DNA of 64,000 nt from FEB-22 sp003105195 (GCA_027493405.1 JAOSKV010000047.1:62001-126000), one strand, 5' to 3'. Counted from the stretch's first letter, positions 10,900 to 19,721 are shown. Notes: generated from the sequence alone by a model not told the origin. Made by a program: numbers and translations.

Positions 10900-11627
10900 G
10901 GCGGACGCGGAATTGCCATGTGGGCGGCGCGCAGCGCCGCGGACCAGCGCTCGCGCAGGTCGTGGAAATAGGGCTCGCCCGGCTCGATGCGGTACTTCAC
11001 CTCGGCCGCGCAGGCGTCGCGCCGCAGCACCAGGATGTCGATCGGCATGCCGACGCTGAGGTTGGAGCGCATGGTCGAATCGACCGAGATCAGCCCGATC
11101 TTGAGCGCGTCGTAGAGGTCGGTCGCGTAGCCGATGGCGCGATCGAGCACCGGCTTGCCGTACTTGTGCTCGCCGATCTGGAGATAGGGCGTGTCGGGCG
11201 TGCACTCGATGAAGTTGCCGGCCGCGTAGATCATGAACAGCCGCAGCGGGCCGCCCGCGATCTGGCCGCCGAGCAGGAACGAGACGTCGAACTTCACGTC
11301 GTTGGCCTCGAGCGCCGCGCCCTCGCTGTCGTGCAACTGGCGGATGGTGCGGCCGATGCGCTGCGCGGCCTGCAGCAAAGTGGGGGCGTTGAGCAGGGTC
11401 TCGACCTCGCCGGTCTCCCGGTTCTCGATGCCCTCGGAGAGCATGCTCACCACGGTCTGGCTGAGCGAGAGGTTGCCGGCCGAGGCGAGCGCGAGCAGGC
11501 GCTCGCCGGGCTTCTCGAACACGTGCAGCTTGCGGAACGTCGCGATGTTGTCGACGCCCGCATTGGTGCGCGTGTCGGCGATCATCACGAGGCCGTCGCG
11601 GACCAGGATCCCGCAGCAATAGGTCAC
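10881..11627 (-). CDS. Anbu-type proteasome-like hydrolase
   Basis: Ntn-hydrolase of 248 residues of the Anbu (ancestral beta-subunit) family, a bacterial relative of the proteasome beta subunit. Translation starts at GTG with MTYCCGILVRDGLVMIADTR: Thr2 is the expected nucleophile after Met removal, with the conserved Asp in IADTRTNAG and Lys in FRKLHVF. The family assembles into helical or ring structures; the substrate is unknown. It is the last gene of a four-gene minus-strand cluster with a transglutaminase-like protein, an alpha-E protein and a circularly permuted ATP-grasp enzyme, a gene set known to accompany Anbu. This context makes the call firm. Confidence 0.93.
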   Translation of the reverse strand: MTYCCGILVRDGLVMIADTRTNAGVDNIATFRKLHVFEKPGERLLALASAGNLSLSQTVVSMLSEGIENRETGEVETLLNAPTLLQAAQRIGRTIRQLHDSEGAALEANDVKFDVSFLLGGQIAGGPLRLFMIYAAGNFIECTPDTPYLQIGEHKYGKPVLDRAIGYATDLYDALKIGLISVDSTMRSNLSVGMPIDILVLRRDACAAEVKYRIEPGEPYFHDLRERWSAALRAAHMAIPRPPYPSLR

Positions 11628-11710
11628 GATTCGGACGCCCCCCTGTTCGGCCCGGAGTTATACCGGCGCGCGCGCGGAGGCCGCAACGCCGTCCGGCCGG
11701 CCGCGGCGGG

Positions 11711-12538
11711 TCAGCTCTGCACCTGGCGGGCGGCCTGATCGACCCGGAGGCGGACCGCGAGGCTCTCCGCGCCGCCGCCGTAGCGGGTGCCGCGCACCGG
11801 CGCCGCGCCCAGATAGTCGAGCCCGACCGCGACGCGCACATGGGCCTCGGTGGCACAGATCCCGTTCGCCGGGTCGAAGGCGACCCAGCCGAGCGCCGGC
11901 ACATGGGCTTCGGCCCAGGCATGGCCCGCGTCCTGGGCGACGACGCCGTCGCTGCGGTGGAAGTAGCCGCCCACGTAGCGGGCCGGGATGCCGAGCGCGC
12001 GCGCCGCCGCGACGAAGATGTGGGTGAGGTCCTGGCAGACGCCGCGCCCGAGCGCGAAGGCCTCGGCCGCGGTGGTGGCCGCGTGGGTCGGGTCGGTGTC
12101 GAAGACGACGTCGCGATGCAGCCGCGCCAGCATCTCATGCAGCGTCGCGAGCGGGTCGGCGCCGGCCGCGGCGCGCGCGTCCGCCGCGAAACCCGCGATC
12201 GCCGCGTCGGGCGCGGTCAGCGCCGTCTCGCGCAGATAGAGGCTCGGCGGAAAGCGCTCGACCGCGCCGCGGATCAGGCCGCCCGTGTCCTGGGTCTCGA
12301 CCTCGCCCTCCACCAGCACGGTGAGCGCTACGAACGGCCCGTCGGCCGTGAACACGTGGGCGATGTTGCCGAAGGCGTCCTCCTGGGCGTCGAGCCGGCA
12401 GTCCTCCGACACGTCGATGCGCCAGTCGACGACGAACTGGCCATCGTGGTTGCGCGGGGTGAGCCGCAGCATCTGGATCACGCCGCCCACCGGGACGTCG
12501 TAGTGATAGGTGGTGTCGTGGCGGATGCGGATGCGCAA
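11711..12538 (-). CDS. Transglutaminase-like cysteine peptidase of the Anbu cluster
   Basis: Protein of 275 residues with an N-terminal beta-domain (IRHDTTYHYDVPVGGVIQML) and a transglutaminase core. The catalytic triad is visible as Cys in GRGVCQDLTHIF, His in DAGHAWAEAH and Asp in WVAFDPANG. I place the start at TTG (12536-12538), because no ATG exists in frame near the family's usual start and GAGG precedes it by nine bases. In Anbu clusters this protein is thought to make or cut peptide or isopeptide bonds together with the ATP-grasp partner; that role is inference. Confidence 0.9.
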   Translation of the reverse strand: MRIRIRHDTTYHYDVPVGGVIQMLRLTPRNHDGQFVVDWRIDVSEDCRLDAQEDAFGNIAHVFTADGPFVALTVLVEGEVETQDTGGLIRGAVERFPPSLYLRETALTAPDAAIAGFAADARAAAGADPLATLHEMLARLHRDVVFDTDPTHAATTAAEAFALGRGVCQDLTHIFVAAARALGIPARYVGGYFHRSDGVVAQDAGHAWAEAHVPALGWVAFDPANGICATEAHVRVAVGLDYLGAAPVRGTRYGGGAESLAVRLRVDQAARQVQS

Positions 12539-12613
12539 GCGCGGGGTCCTCGAAGAGAGGGGGATCTTTCGGGATAATGATGTCGAAGTCCATACGCAGC
12601 CCGTGGGGTGAAT

Positions 12614-12733
12614 CGCCGCACCCAGGTCCGGCTTGCCCGACCTGGGCATGATCAATGTGCAAGTCGGCGACAGCCGACTTGCATGCGGCGTATTGCACCG
12701 GCCGCGTGCTCGTATGCGCCGGCGCTGCAATAC
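12614..12733. repeat. Highly structured intergenic element with nested hairpins
   Basis: Four perfect inverted repeats are packed between the alpha-E and transglutaminase genes. An outer stem CGCCGCA/TGCGGCG (12614-12620 with 12684-12690) encloses two hairpins: CCCAGGTC/GACCTGGG (12621-12628 with 12639-12646) and GCAAGTCGGC/GCCGACTTGC (12659-12668 with 12673-12682, loop GACA). Together they draw a three-way junction. A further stem GTATTGCA/TGCAATAC (12690-12697 with 12726-12733) follows and contains an inner CCGGC/GCCGG. It may be a mobile palindromic repeat or an RNA structure in the operon mRNA. No coding frame is supported here. Confidence 0.75.
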
Positions 12734-12774
12734 CGGGCTTCGCACCCATTGCACCCTACGATCCTGCGCACGCC

Positions 12775-13716
12775 TCACACCAGATACTGCTCCGCGATCG
12801 CGGCGCCCAGGCGGTTGTTGTCGGCGATGAAGCCGCCGATGAACTCGTGCAGGCCGCTCTGGAAGATGCCGTCCATGCGGCTGTTCTGGAGGCGGGTGCG
12901 CACCGCGCGCGCCTGGCGCTGGGCCGGGCCCTGCCGGCCGTAGGCGCGGGCGATGGAGTCGAGATTGCGCACGATGTTCTCGTAGCAGCTCGCGAGCGAG
13001 CGCGGCATCTGGTCGTTGAGGATCAGGAGGTCGGCGACCAGCCAGGGCTTCACGCTCTCGCGGTAGACCCAGTGGTAGGCGGTGAGCGCGGAGACCGAGC
13101 GCAGGATCGCGGCCCACTGGAAATAGTCGAGCGGCCCGCCGACATGCTCGTGCGCCGGGAGCAGCATGTGGTACTTCACGTCGAGGATGCGCGCGGTGTT
13201 GTCGGCGCGCTCGAGATAGACGCCGAGGCGCGAGAACCAGTAGGCGTCGTTGCGCAGCATGGTTCGGTAGGCCGAGCCGTCGAAGCGCAGCGAGCATTCC
13301 TGCACCCAGCGCAGGAAGCGCGCGATCTCCTCGCGCGACATCGACGACGGCTGGAAGCGCCTGAGCTCGAGCCAGGTCTCGTTGATCGCCTCCCACATCT
13401 CGATGGTCAGCGCGGTGCGCATCGCGCGCGCGTTGGAACGCGCGACCTCGAAGCAGGAGCGGATCGAGGAGGGATTGTCGGGCGAGAAGGCGAGGAACTC
13501 GGTGACCGATTCCTCGTTCGCCTCCTTGTGGGCCGCGAAGAAGGCGCCGGCGCAGCCGGCGGTCGCGACCGCGGAATCCCATTCGTTGGTGGTGCCGCCA
13601 TAGGCGATCGGCAGCGCGGACAGGCGCTGCGTCGCCTCGAGGATGCGGGCGAGATACTCGGCCCGCTCCACGTAGCGCGAGACCCAGTAGAGATTGTCGG
13701 CGGTCCGCGCGAGCAT
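12775..13716 (-). CDS. Alpha-E domain protein of the Anbu cluster
   Basis: All-helical protein of 313 residues matching the alpha-E family (COG2307). It begins MLARTADNLYWVSRYVERAE and has repeated acidic/aromatic helices such as NAYWFSRLGVYLERADNTA-like segments (actual residues around 180: LRNDAYWFSRLGVYLERAD). The molecular function is unknown. The gene almost always sits beside a circularly permuted ATP-grasp protein and a transglutaminase. It is transcribed from the ATP-grasp gene side, with the structured element 12614-12733 after its stop. There is no signal peptide or membrane segment, so it is predicted cytoplasmic. Confidence 0.92.
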   Translation of the reverse strand: MLARTADNLYWVSRYVERAEYLARILEATQRLSALPIAYGGTTNEWDSAVATAGCAGAFFAAHKEANEESVTEFLAFSPDNPSSIRSCFEVARSNARAMRTALTIEMWEAINETWLELRRFQPSSMSREEIARFLRWVQECSLRFDGSAYRTMLRNDAYWFSRLGVYLERADNTARILDVKYHMLLPAHEHVGGPLDYFQWAAILRSVSALTAYHWVYRESVKPWLVADLLILNDQMPRSLASCYENIVRNLDSIARAYGRQGPAQRQARAVRTRLQNSRMDGIFQSGLHEFIGGFIADNNRLGAAIAEQYLV

Positions 13717-13732
13717 GCTAAGGCCCTTGTTG

Positions 13733-13781
13733 GCGCATGTTCTTGTCGGCGAACCGGTGCCCGCTTCGCCGGAACATGCGC
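13733..13781. repeat. Interspersed palindromic repeat, copy 2
   Basis: Second copy of the repeat at 1734-1782: GGCGCATGTTCTTGTCGGCG, then GAACCGGTGCCCGCTTCGCC and ACATGCGC. The outer ends form a longer inverted match here (GCGCATGTT/AACATGCGC). It lies between the ATP-grasp gene and the alpha-E gene and ends at the ATP-grasp stop codon, so it would be transcribed within the operon. Confidence 0.75.
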
Positions 13782-15235
13782 TATGCGTCCAGCACCCAGG
13801 TGTCCTTGGTCCCGCCGCCCTGGCTGGAATTGACCACCAGCGAGTCCTTCTTCAGCGCGACGCGCGTGAGCCCGCCCGGCACGATCCGCACGCGGTCGCG
13901 CCCGGTGAGCACGAAGGGCCGCAGGTCCACGTGGCGCGGCGCGATGCCTTCCTCGACGCAGGTCGGCACCGTCGAGAGCGCCAGCGTCGGCTGCGCGATG
14001 AAGCCCTTCGGGTCGCGCTCGAGCCGGGCGCGGAAGGCCGCCAGCGTCGCCTTGTCGGCGCGCGGGCCGATCAGCATGCCGTAGCCGCCCGAGCCGTGCA
14101 CCTCCTTGACGACCAGCTCGGAGAGGTGCGCGAGCACGTAGGCGAGATGCCCGGGCTCGCGGCAGCGCCAGGTCGGAACGTTCTTCAGGATCGGCTCCTC
14201 GCCGAGATAGAACCTCACGATCTCGGGCATGTAGCTGTAGACCGCCTTGTCGTCGGCGACGCCGGTGCCGACCGCGTTCGCCAGCGTGACATTGCCGGCC
14301 ACGTAGGCCGACATCAGGCCGGGCACGCCGAGCGCGGAGTCCGGACGGAAGGCGAGGGGATCGAGGAAGTCGTCGTCGATGCGGCGATAGATGACGTCGA
14401 CGCGCTTGAGCCCCTCGGTCGTGCGCATGTAGACGATCTCGCCCTTGACCAGGAGGTCGCGGCCCTCGACCAGCTCGACGCCGAGCTTGTCGGCGAGGAA
14501 GGAGTGCTCGTAATAGGCCGAGTTGTAGATGCCGGGGGTGAGCAGCACCACGGTCGGATCGGCGGCCGCGGTCGCGGGCGCGGCCGACTTGAGCGTGGCG
14601 AGCAGCTCGTCGGGATAGTTCTCGACCGGCGCCACGCGGTGGCGCGCGAACAGGTCCGGGAACAGCCGCATCATGACCTCCCGGTTCTCCAGCATGTAGG
14701 AGACGCCGGAGGGCGTGCGGACATTGTCCTCGAGCACGTAGAAGCTGTCGGCGTCCACGCGCACCACGTCGATGCCGGCGATGAAGACGTAGATGTCGTG
14801 GGGCACGCGCTGCGCGTTCATCTCGGGCCGGAACACCGGGTTCTGGAACACCAGATCCTCGGGCACGATGCCGGCGCGCAGCACCTCGCGCTTGCCGTAG
14901 ACGTCCTTGACGTAGGCGTTGAGCGCCTTGACGCGCTGCTCGAGGCCGCGCGTGAGCGTCGCCCATTCCGAGGCCGCGAGGATGCGCGGCACGACGTCGA
15001 AGGGGATCAGCCGCTCGCTCGCGTCGGCCTCGCCGTAGACCGCGAAGGTGATGCCGATGCGCCGGAACAGAAGCTCGGCCTCGCGCATGCGCTGCGGCAG
15101 GAAGCCGGGCGGCAGCTCGCCGAGCCAGCGGGCGAGCTGGAGATAGGCGGGACGCAAGTCCCCGCCGCTTCCCCTCATCTCGTCGAACGCAGCCGGCATC
15201 GCGGCCATGGTCCCGGAACGATCCTTTCGGCTCAT
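13781..15235 (-). CDS. Circularly permuted ATP-grasp enzyme of the Anbu cluster
   Basis: Protein of up to 484 residues of the COG2308 circularly permuted ATP-grasp family. These are predicted ATP-dependent ligases that may join an amino acid or peptide to a carrier. Recognisable segments are FRRIGITFAVYGE, FQNPVFRPEMN, YVFIAGIDVVRVD, SFYVLEDNVRTPSGVSYMLE, LLTPGIYNSAYYEHSFLA, LVVKEVHGSGGYGMLIGP and SSQGGGTKDTWVLDA at the end. Start choice is uncertain: ATG 15233-15235 gives MSRKDRSG, while ATG 15206-15208 gives MAAMPAAFDEM and 475 residues, closer to homologues. It is the first gene of the Anbu cluster, so it probably carries the promoter. Confidence 0.92.
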   Translation of the reverse strand: MSRKDRSGTMAAMPAAFDEMRGSGGDLRPAYLQLARWLGELPPGFLPQRMREAELLFRRIGITFAVYGEADASERLIPFDVVPRILAASEWATLTRGLEQRVKALNAYVKDVYGKREVLRAGIVPEDLVFQNPVFRPEMNAQRVPHDIYVFIAGIDVVRVDADSFYVLEDNVRTPSGVSYMLENREVMMRLFPDLFARHRVAPVENYPDELLATLKSAAPATAAADPTVVLLTPGIYNSAYYEHSFLADKLGVELVEGRDLLVKGEIVYMRTTEGLKRVDVIYRRIDDDFLDPLAFRPDSALGVPGLMSAYVAGNVTLANAVGTGVADDKAVYSYMPEIVRFYLGEEPILKNVPTWRCREPGHLAYVLAHLSELVVKEVHGSGGYGMLIGPRADKATLAAFRARLERDPKGFIAQPTLALSTVPTCVEEGIAPRHVDLRPFVLTGRDRVRIVPGGLTRVALKKDSLVVNSSQGGGTKDTWVLDA

Positions 15236-15348
15236 GGTGCGTTGCAAGCCTCGCGCCAACCCTTCAGGGGGCCAGCCTGCCACTTTCCGGGTCCGATTGC
15301 CCAGGAATTGGGCGGGACGTGATGACGCGCAGGGCGGTCGCGCCGCGG

Positions 15349-17211
15349 TCAGGGCGCGACCACGATCACCTCGTCGTCCGGCGCGGCGGCGAACAGGCGC
15401 TCCACCTCGGCGGCACGGCGCTCGAGCGCCAGGCGCTGGTTGATGTAGCCCTTGTCGGTGATCTCGTTGGCGTCGATCGAGGGGGTGTCGGGAAGCAGGA
15501 GCACGCGGGCGACGCGCTCCGAGGAGCCGGGATGGGCGGCGTTCCAGCGCGCGAGCGCGCTGCGCACATGGGCGCGGACGGCCGCGTGGCGTGCGAGCGC
15601 GGCGAGCTCCGTCGGCGCGCCCTCGCCGATCAGCCCCTGGCAGCCGGCGGCATTGAGCCAGGCGAGCAGGCCGATCGCGGGGCGGTCGGCGCCCGCGACG
15701 ATCGCGTCCTGCAGCGCCGGCGTCGCGGCCGCGAGCGCGCCGACGCGCACGGCGCCGACATGCACCCAGGTGCCGGTGGTGAGCTTGAAGTCCTCGGCGA
15801 TCCGGCCGTCGAACACCACGCCCCTGCCGGGATCCGCCGGATCGGCGAGCTTCACGGCGTCGCCCGGCTGGTAGAAGCCCTCCGCGTCGAAGGCCGCCGC
15901 CGTCAGGTCGGGCCGCCTCCAGTAGCCGGGCGTGACGTTCGGGCCGCGCACGCGGACCTCGAGCTTGGCGCCGTTCGGCACCAGCTTCAGCTCGGTGCCG
16001 GGCACCGGCACGCCGATGTTGCCGGCGCGCTCGATGAAGTAATGCGCCGCGGTGGCGAGCGGCGCGGTCTCGGTGGTGCCCCAGGACGAGGTCATGGGCA
16101 CGCGCGCGCCGATGGTGCGCAGCGACACGGCCTCGAGCCGCTCCCACAGGTCCTGCGGGAGCGCCGCGCCGGCATAGAAGATCAGGCGCAGCCCGGCGAA
16201 GAAGCTGCGCGCCAGCGCGGCGTCGCGCTCGAGGTACGGCAGCAGCGCCGCATAGCCGGCCGGCACGTTGAAGTAGATGGTCGGCGAGACCTCGGTGAGG
16301 TTGCGCACGGTGGCGCCCACCATGGCGGGGAGCGGCCGGCCGTCGTCGATATAGAGCGTGCCGGCGTGGCGCAGCAGCATCGTGAAATTGTGGTTGCTGC
16401 CGAAGGTGTGGTTCCAGGGCAGCCAGTCCACGAACACCAGCGGCTGCTCGGTGAGGAACGGCCAGATCTGGACGATCTGCTGCTGGTTGGCGGCGAGCAT
16501 GCCGTGCGTGTTGATCACCCCCTTGGGCAGCCCGGTGGAGCCCGAGGTGAACAAGAACTTGGCGATGGTGTCGCCCGTGACGCCGGCGACCGCGCGCGCG
16601 AGCGCCTCGCCCGGATGCGCGGCGAGCCGCTCGAACGGCGTGACGCCCGGAAGGTTCGCGCCGTTGCGGCTCGCCACGACCTCGACGCCCGTGAGATCGA
16701 GGGCGGCGAGCGCCTTGGCGAAGGGGCCGGTGTCGGACACGTAGACGAGGCCGGGGCGCAGCAATTCGGCGATGTGCCCGAGCTTGGCGTGGTCCTGGCT
16801 CTGCAGCGAATAGGCGACCGAGATCGGCGCCACCGGCACGCCGGCCGTGTAGCCGGCGAGCATCAGCAGGGCATGGTCGATCGCATTGCCGGACAGGATC
16901 ATCACGGGCCGCTCGGCCGAGAGCCCGCGCTCGACCAGGGCAGCCGCGACGGCGTCGACCGTGGCGCGCGCCTGCCCATAGGTGACCCTGCGCCAGGCCT
17001 CGCCGGCACGCTCGGCGAGGAACAGGCGGTCGGGCGCGGCCTCGACGGCCGCCCGGAACAGCCGGGCGAGGCTCGGCTCGAACCGCGCGAGCGGCTCGAT
17101 GGCGCGCAGGCGGATGCTGCCGTCCGGCGAATCACGGCGCTCGACCCGCGTGGGCGCGAGCGCCAGCGGGCGGACCGGAGCCGTACTCGTGGCCAGGGCC
17201 GGCGTCGTCAT
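15349..17211 (-). CDS. fcs: Feruloyl-CoA synthetase-like acyl-CoA ligase
   Basis: ANL-superfamily enzyme of 620 residues that would activate an aromatic or hydroxycinnamic acid as an acyl-adenylate and then a CoA thioester. The AMP-binding P-loop FLFTSGSTGLPKGVINTH is at about residue 200. DWLPWNHTFGSNHNF, SSWGTTETAPLAT, GYWRRPDLT and EDFKLTTGTWVHVG follow, with the C-terminal EITDKGYINQ in place of the usual lysine region, as in feruloyl-CoA synthases. The start is ATG 17209-17211 with GGAGGG upstream. No vanillin or feruloyl hydratase gene is adjacent, so the exact substrate is not fixed. Confidence 0.8.
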   Translation of the reverse strand: MTTPALATSTAPVRPLALAPTRVERRDSPDGSIRLRAIEPLARFEPSLARLFRAAVEAAPDRLFLAERAGEAWRRVTYGQARATVDAVAAALVERGLSAERPVMILSGNAIDHALLMLAGYTAGVPVAPISVAYSLQSQDHAKLGHIAELLRPGLVYVSDTGPFAKALAALDLTGVEVVASRNGANLPGVTPFERLAAHPGEALARAVAGVTGDTIAKFLFTSGSTGLPKGVINTHGMLAANQQQIVQIWPFLTEQPLVFVDWLPWNHTFGSNHNFTMLLRHAGTLYIDDGRPLPAMVGATVRNLTEVSPTIYFNVPAGYAALLPYLERDAALARSFFAGLRLIFYAGAALPQDLWERLEAVSLRTIGARVPMTSSWGTTETAPLATAAHYFIERAGNIGVPVPGTELKLVPNGAKLEVRVRGPNVTPGYWRRPDLTAAAFDAEGFYQPGDAVKLADPADPGRGVVFDGRIAEDFKLTTGTWVHVGAVRVGALAAATPALQDAIVAGADRPAIGLLAWLNAAGCQGLIGEGAPTELAALARHAAVRAHVRSALARWNAAHPGSSERVARVLLLPDTPSIDANEITDKGYINQRLALERRAAEVERLFAAAPDDEVIVVAP

Positions 17212-17442
17212 CGCGGCCGCCCTCCACGGCGGGCGCAAAGGCAAGCTCTCGTCATACTCGCTCCCAGATGGACGTGTTCCCCTGGCGGCCGGTGTTGTCC
17301 CGGCGCGCGGTCGATGCATGATAGCCTAGCCCGGGCTCCGGCGACGAGCGTAACGTCCGGCCGGCGGGAGCACGTGGACAAAGGCGGGAATCGACGGCCC
17401 TCGGCGAGCGGGCGGTCGTCGCGGCCGGAGAGGCGAGAGAGC

Positions 17443-18192
17443 ATGGGCGAGGGGAGCGAGGTCGTCACGGCGGGGCTGCTGGTCATCGGCGACGAGATCC
17501 TGTCCGGGCGCACCAAGGACAAGAACATCGGCTACATCGCCGAATACCTCACGGCGATCGGGGTCGACCTGAAGGAGGTGCGGGTGGTGCCCGACGACGA
17601 AGGCGAAATCGTCGAAGCGCTCAATGCGCTGCGCCGCCGCTACAGCTACGTGTTCACGACCGGCGGCATCGGCCCGACCCACGACGACATCACGGCCGAC
17701 TGTGTCGCCAAGGCCTTCGGCGTGCCGATCGACCACGATCCCCGCGCCGTCGCGATCCTGCGCGAGCGGCTCGGGGCGCGCGGCATCGAGCTCAACGAGG
17801 CGCGGCTGCGCATGGCGCGGATCCCGCAGGGCGCGGAGCTGGTGGACAACCAGGTGTCGGGCGCGCCCGGCTTCTGGATCGGCAACGTGATCGTGATGGC
17901 GGGCGTGCCCGCCATCATGCAGACGATGCTGGACACGGTGGCGCCGAAGCTCAGGACCGGGCGCAGGATGCTGTCCGAGACCGTGCGGGCGGACGCGCGG
18001 GAGGGCGACGTCGGCACGGCGCTGGGCGAGATCGCCAAGGCGCATCCCGAGGTGACGATCGGCAGCTATCCGTTCTTCGACGACCGCGGCCCCAACACCA
18101 ACATCGTGGTGCGCGCGCGGGACGCGGCCAAGCTCGCGGCCGCCAAGGCGGCGGTCGAGGCGATGCTGGCCGAGGTGCGGGCGACGCTGTGA
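17443..18192 (+). CDS. CinA-like molybdopterin-binding domain protein
   Basis: Single-domain MoCF_biosynth protein of 249 residues, related to the N-terminal half of CinA and to the FAD-synthetase-associated domain. Typical motifs are VIGDEILSGRTKDKNIGYIA, FTTGGIGPTHDDITADCVAKA, PRAVAILRERL and VMAGVPAIMQTM. CinA N-domains can hydrolyse ADP-ribose or NMN-type substrates, but the C-terminal deamidase domain is absent here, as in many alphaproteobacterial homologues. The start ATG 17443 has GGCGAGAGAGC ahead of it. It is divergent from the acyl-CoA ligase across about 230 nt. Confidence 0.88.
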   Translation: MGEGSEVVTAGLLVIGDEILSGRTKDKNIGYIAEYLTAIGVDLKEVRVVPDDEGEIVEALNALRRRYSYVFTTGGIGPTHDDITADCVAKAFGVPIDHDPRAVAILRERLGARGIELNEARLRMARIPQGAELVDNQVSGAPGFWIGNVIVMAGVPAIMQTMLDTVAPKLRTGRRMLSETVRADAREGDVGTALGEIAKAHPEVTIGSYPFFDDRGPNTNIVVRARDAAKLAAAKAAVEAMLAEVRATL

Positions 18193-18229
18193 GCGGGATC
18201 AATCCAATTATGTCACAGGTATCCTCAGC

Positions 18230-18341
18230 GTCATCCCGGCCGAGCGAAGCGAGAGCCGGGATCCATAACCCCGGTCTTCGAGATGCGGAAAGACCGGGTT
18301 ATGGATCCCGGCTCGCGCTCGCTGCGCTCGGCCGGGATGAC
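18230..18341. repeat. Long inverted repeat (112 bp) between cinA-like and TAXI genes
   Basis: Two nearly complementary arms of about 50 bp. The left arm starts GTCATCCCGGCCGAGCG and runs to ATCCATAACCCCGGTCTT; the right arm runs from AAGACCGGGTTATGGATC to GGCCGGGATGAC. The small interior is CGAGATGCGG. Elements with the same CATCCCGG...GGATCCATAA pattern are common interspersed palindromes in Rhizobiales. The length and stability suggest it also stops transcription of the upstream gene. Confidence 0.85.
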
Positions 18342-18398
18342 GCCGAGTTTACGGCGAAGTGTGAGACGTCGGCGTGGAAGCGGCAGGCCGGGGGCTGA

Positions 18399-19721
18399 AT
18401 GCGCCACCTCTTCACCATCGCGGCCGTCCTGCTCGGCCTTGCGGCGGCGGCGATCGGCGGCCACTACCTGGTCAACCGGCCGCAGCTGTTGCGCGTCGCC
18501 ATACCGGCGGGCGACGCCTTCGACGTGCGCCTGTTCGGCGCGGCCGCCGAGGCGCTGCGCGGCCAGGGCGCGCCGGTGCGCTTCGAGCTGGTCGCGGCCG
18601 CGGACGCGGATGCGGCGCTCGCCGCCCTCGACGGGCGCAAGGTCGACCTCGCGGTGGTGCGCTCCGACGACATCACGCGCGGCAGCCAGCAGACCGTGCT
18701 GATCCTGCGCCGCGAAGCGGTGGTGATCGTCGCGCCGAAGAGCGGCAAGGTGCAGAAGACCGCCGACCTGGCCGGCGCGACCATCGGCGTCGTGCGCGAG
18801 AGCCCGAAGGACAGCCGGCTGCTCGGCGCGGTGCTCGACTACTACGGCCTCGACAAGGCGCGCCTCAAGGCGGTGCCCTTGCGCGAGGGCGAGATCGCGC
18901 CGGCGCTGCAGCAGCGCAAGGTCGACGCCGTGATCGTCCTCGGGCCGCTCACCTCCAAGCCGGTGACCGAGGCGATCGCCGAGGCGGCGCGCGGCGTGCG
19001 CGGCCCGCTGCAGTTCGTCGACATCGAGGAGGCCGACGCGATCGCGCGCCGCGCCCCGGCGCTGGAGCAGATCGAGATCGAGCAGGGCACCTTCGGCGGC
19101 CGGCCGCCGCGGCCGGCCGAGAGCCTCAACACCATCGGCTACTCGATGCGCCTGGTCGCCCACGAGGCGAAGCACGCCGACACCATCGCGGACCTCACCC
19201 GCGCCCTGCTCAACATCCGCCAGAACCTCAATGCGGTGCTGCCGGGCGCGAACCTGATGGAGGCGCCCGACACCGAGGAGATCTCGGCGCTGGTGGTGCA
19301 TCCGGGCGTGAAGGCCTTCGTCGGCGGCGAGCAGAAGACCTTCATGGACCGCTACGGCGACTGGATCTTCCTCGGCCTGTTCGCGGGCAGCGGCGTCGGC
19401 TCGCTGGCGGCCGGGCTGATGAGCTGGTTCGGGCAGCGCCATCGCATGGACGCCGCCGCGAGCCTCATGCGCCTCGACCGCCTGCTCGAGGCGGTGCGCG
19501 AGACGCGCACGCTGCGCGAGCTCGACGGGCTCGAGGGCGAGATCGACGAGACCGTGCGCCGGACGCTCGCCAATGCGGCGCAGGGCTATCTCGACCAGAC
19601 CGGCATCGCGGCCTTCGGCATCGCGGTCGCCGAGGCGCGCGCCCGCATCGGGGCGCAACGCCAGGCGCTGAAGGAGGACCGCGCCGGCGCCGCGCCGCTG
19701 CAGCCGCAGATCGGTTCGTGA
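18399..19721 (+). CDS. TAXI-family TRAP substrate-binding protein with C-terminal membrane anchor
   Basis: Protein of 440 residues starting with a signal-anchor (LFTIAAVLLGLAAAAIGGHY). A periplasmic TAXI-type binding fold follows (AIPAGDAFDVRLFGAAAEAL, KVDLAVVRSDDI, LREGEIAPALQQRKVDAVIV). Near residue 325 there is a transmembrane helix (WIFLGLFAGSGVGSLAAGLM), then a charged helical cytoplasmic tail of about 95 residues. Classical TAXI proteins of about 320 residues end before this helix, so this is a membrane-tethered variant. No TRAP permease is adjacent; the window's other TAXI system is at 54975-58710. It may act as a sensor-like binding protein, which is inference. Confidence 0.8.
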   Translation: MRHLFTIAAVLLGLAAAAIGGHYLVNRPQLLRVAIPAGDAFDVRLFGAAAEALRGQGAPVRFELVAAADADAALAALDGRKVDLAVVRSDDITRGSQQTVLILRREAVVIVAPKSGKVQKTADLAGATIGVVRESPKDSRLLGAVLDYYGLDKARLKAVPLREGEIAPALQQRKVDAVIVLGPLTSKPVTEAIAEAARGVRGPLQFVDIEEADAIARRAPALEQIEIEQGTFGGRPPRPAESLNTIGYSMRLVAHEAKHADTIADLTRALLNIRQNLNAVLPGANLMEAPDTEEISALVVHPGVKAFVGGEQKTFMDRYGDWIFLGLFAGSGVGSLAAGLMSWFGQRHRMDAAASLMRLDRLLEAVRETRTLRELDGLEGEIDETVRRTLANAAQGYLDQTGIAAFGIAVAEARARIGAQRQALKEDRAGAAPLQPQIGS

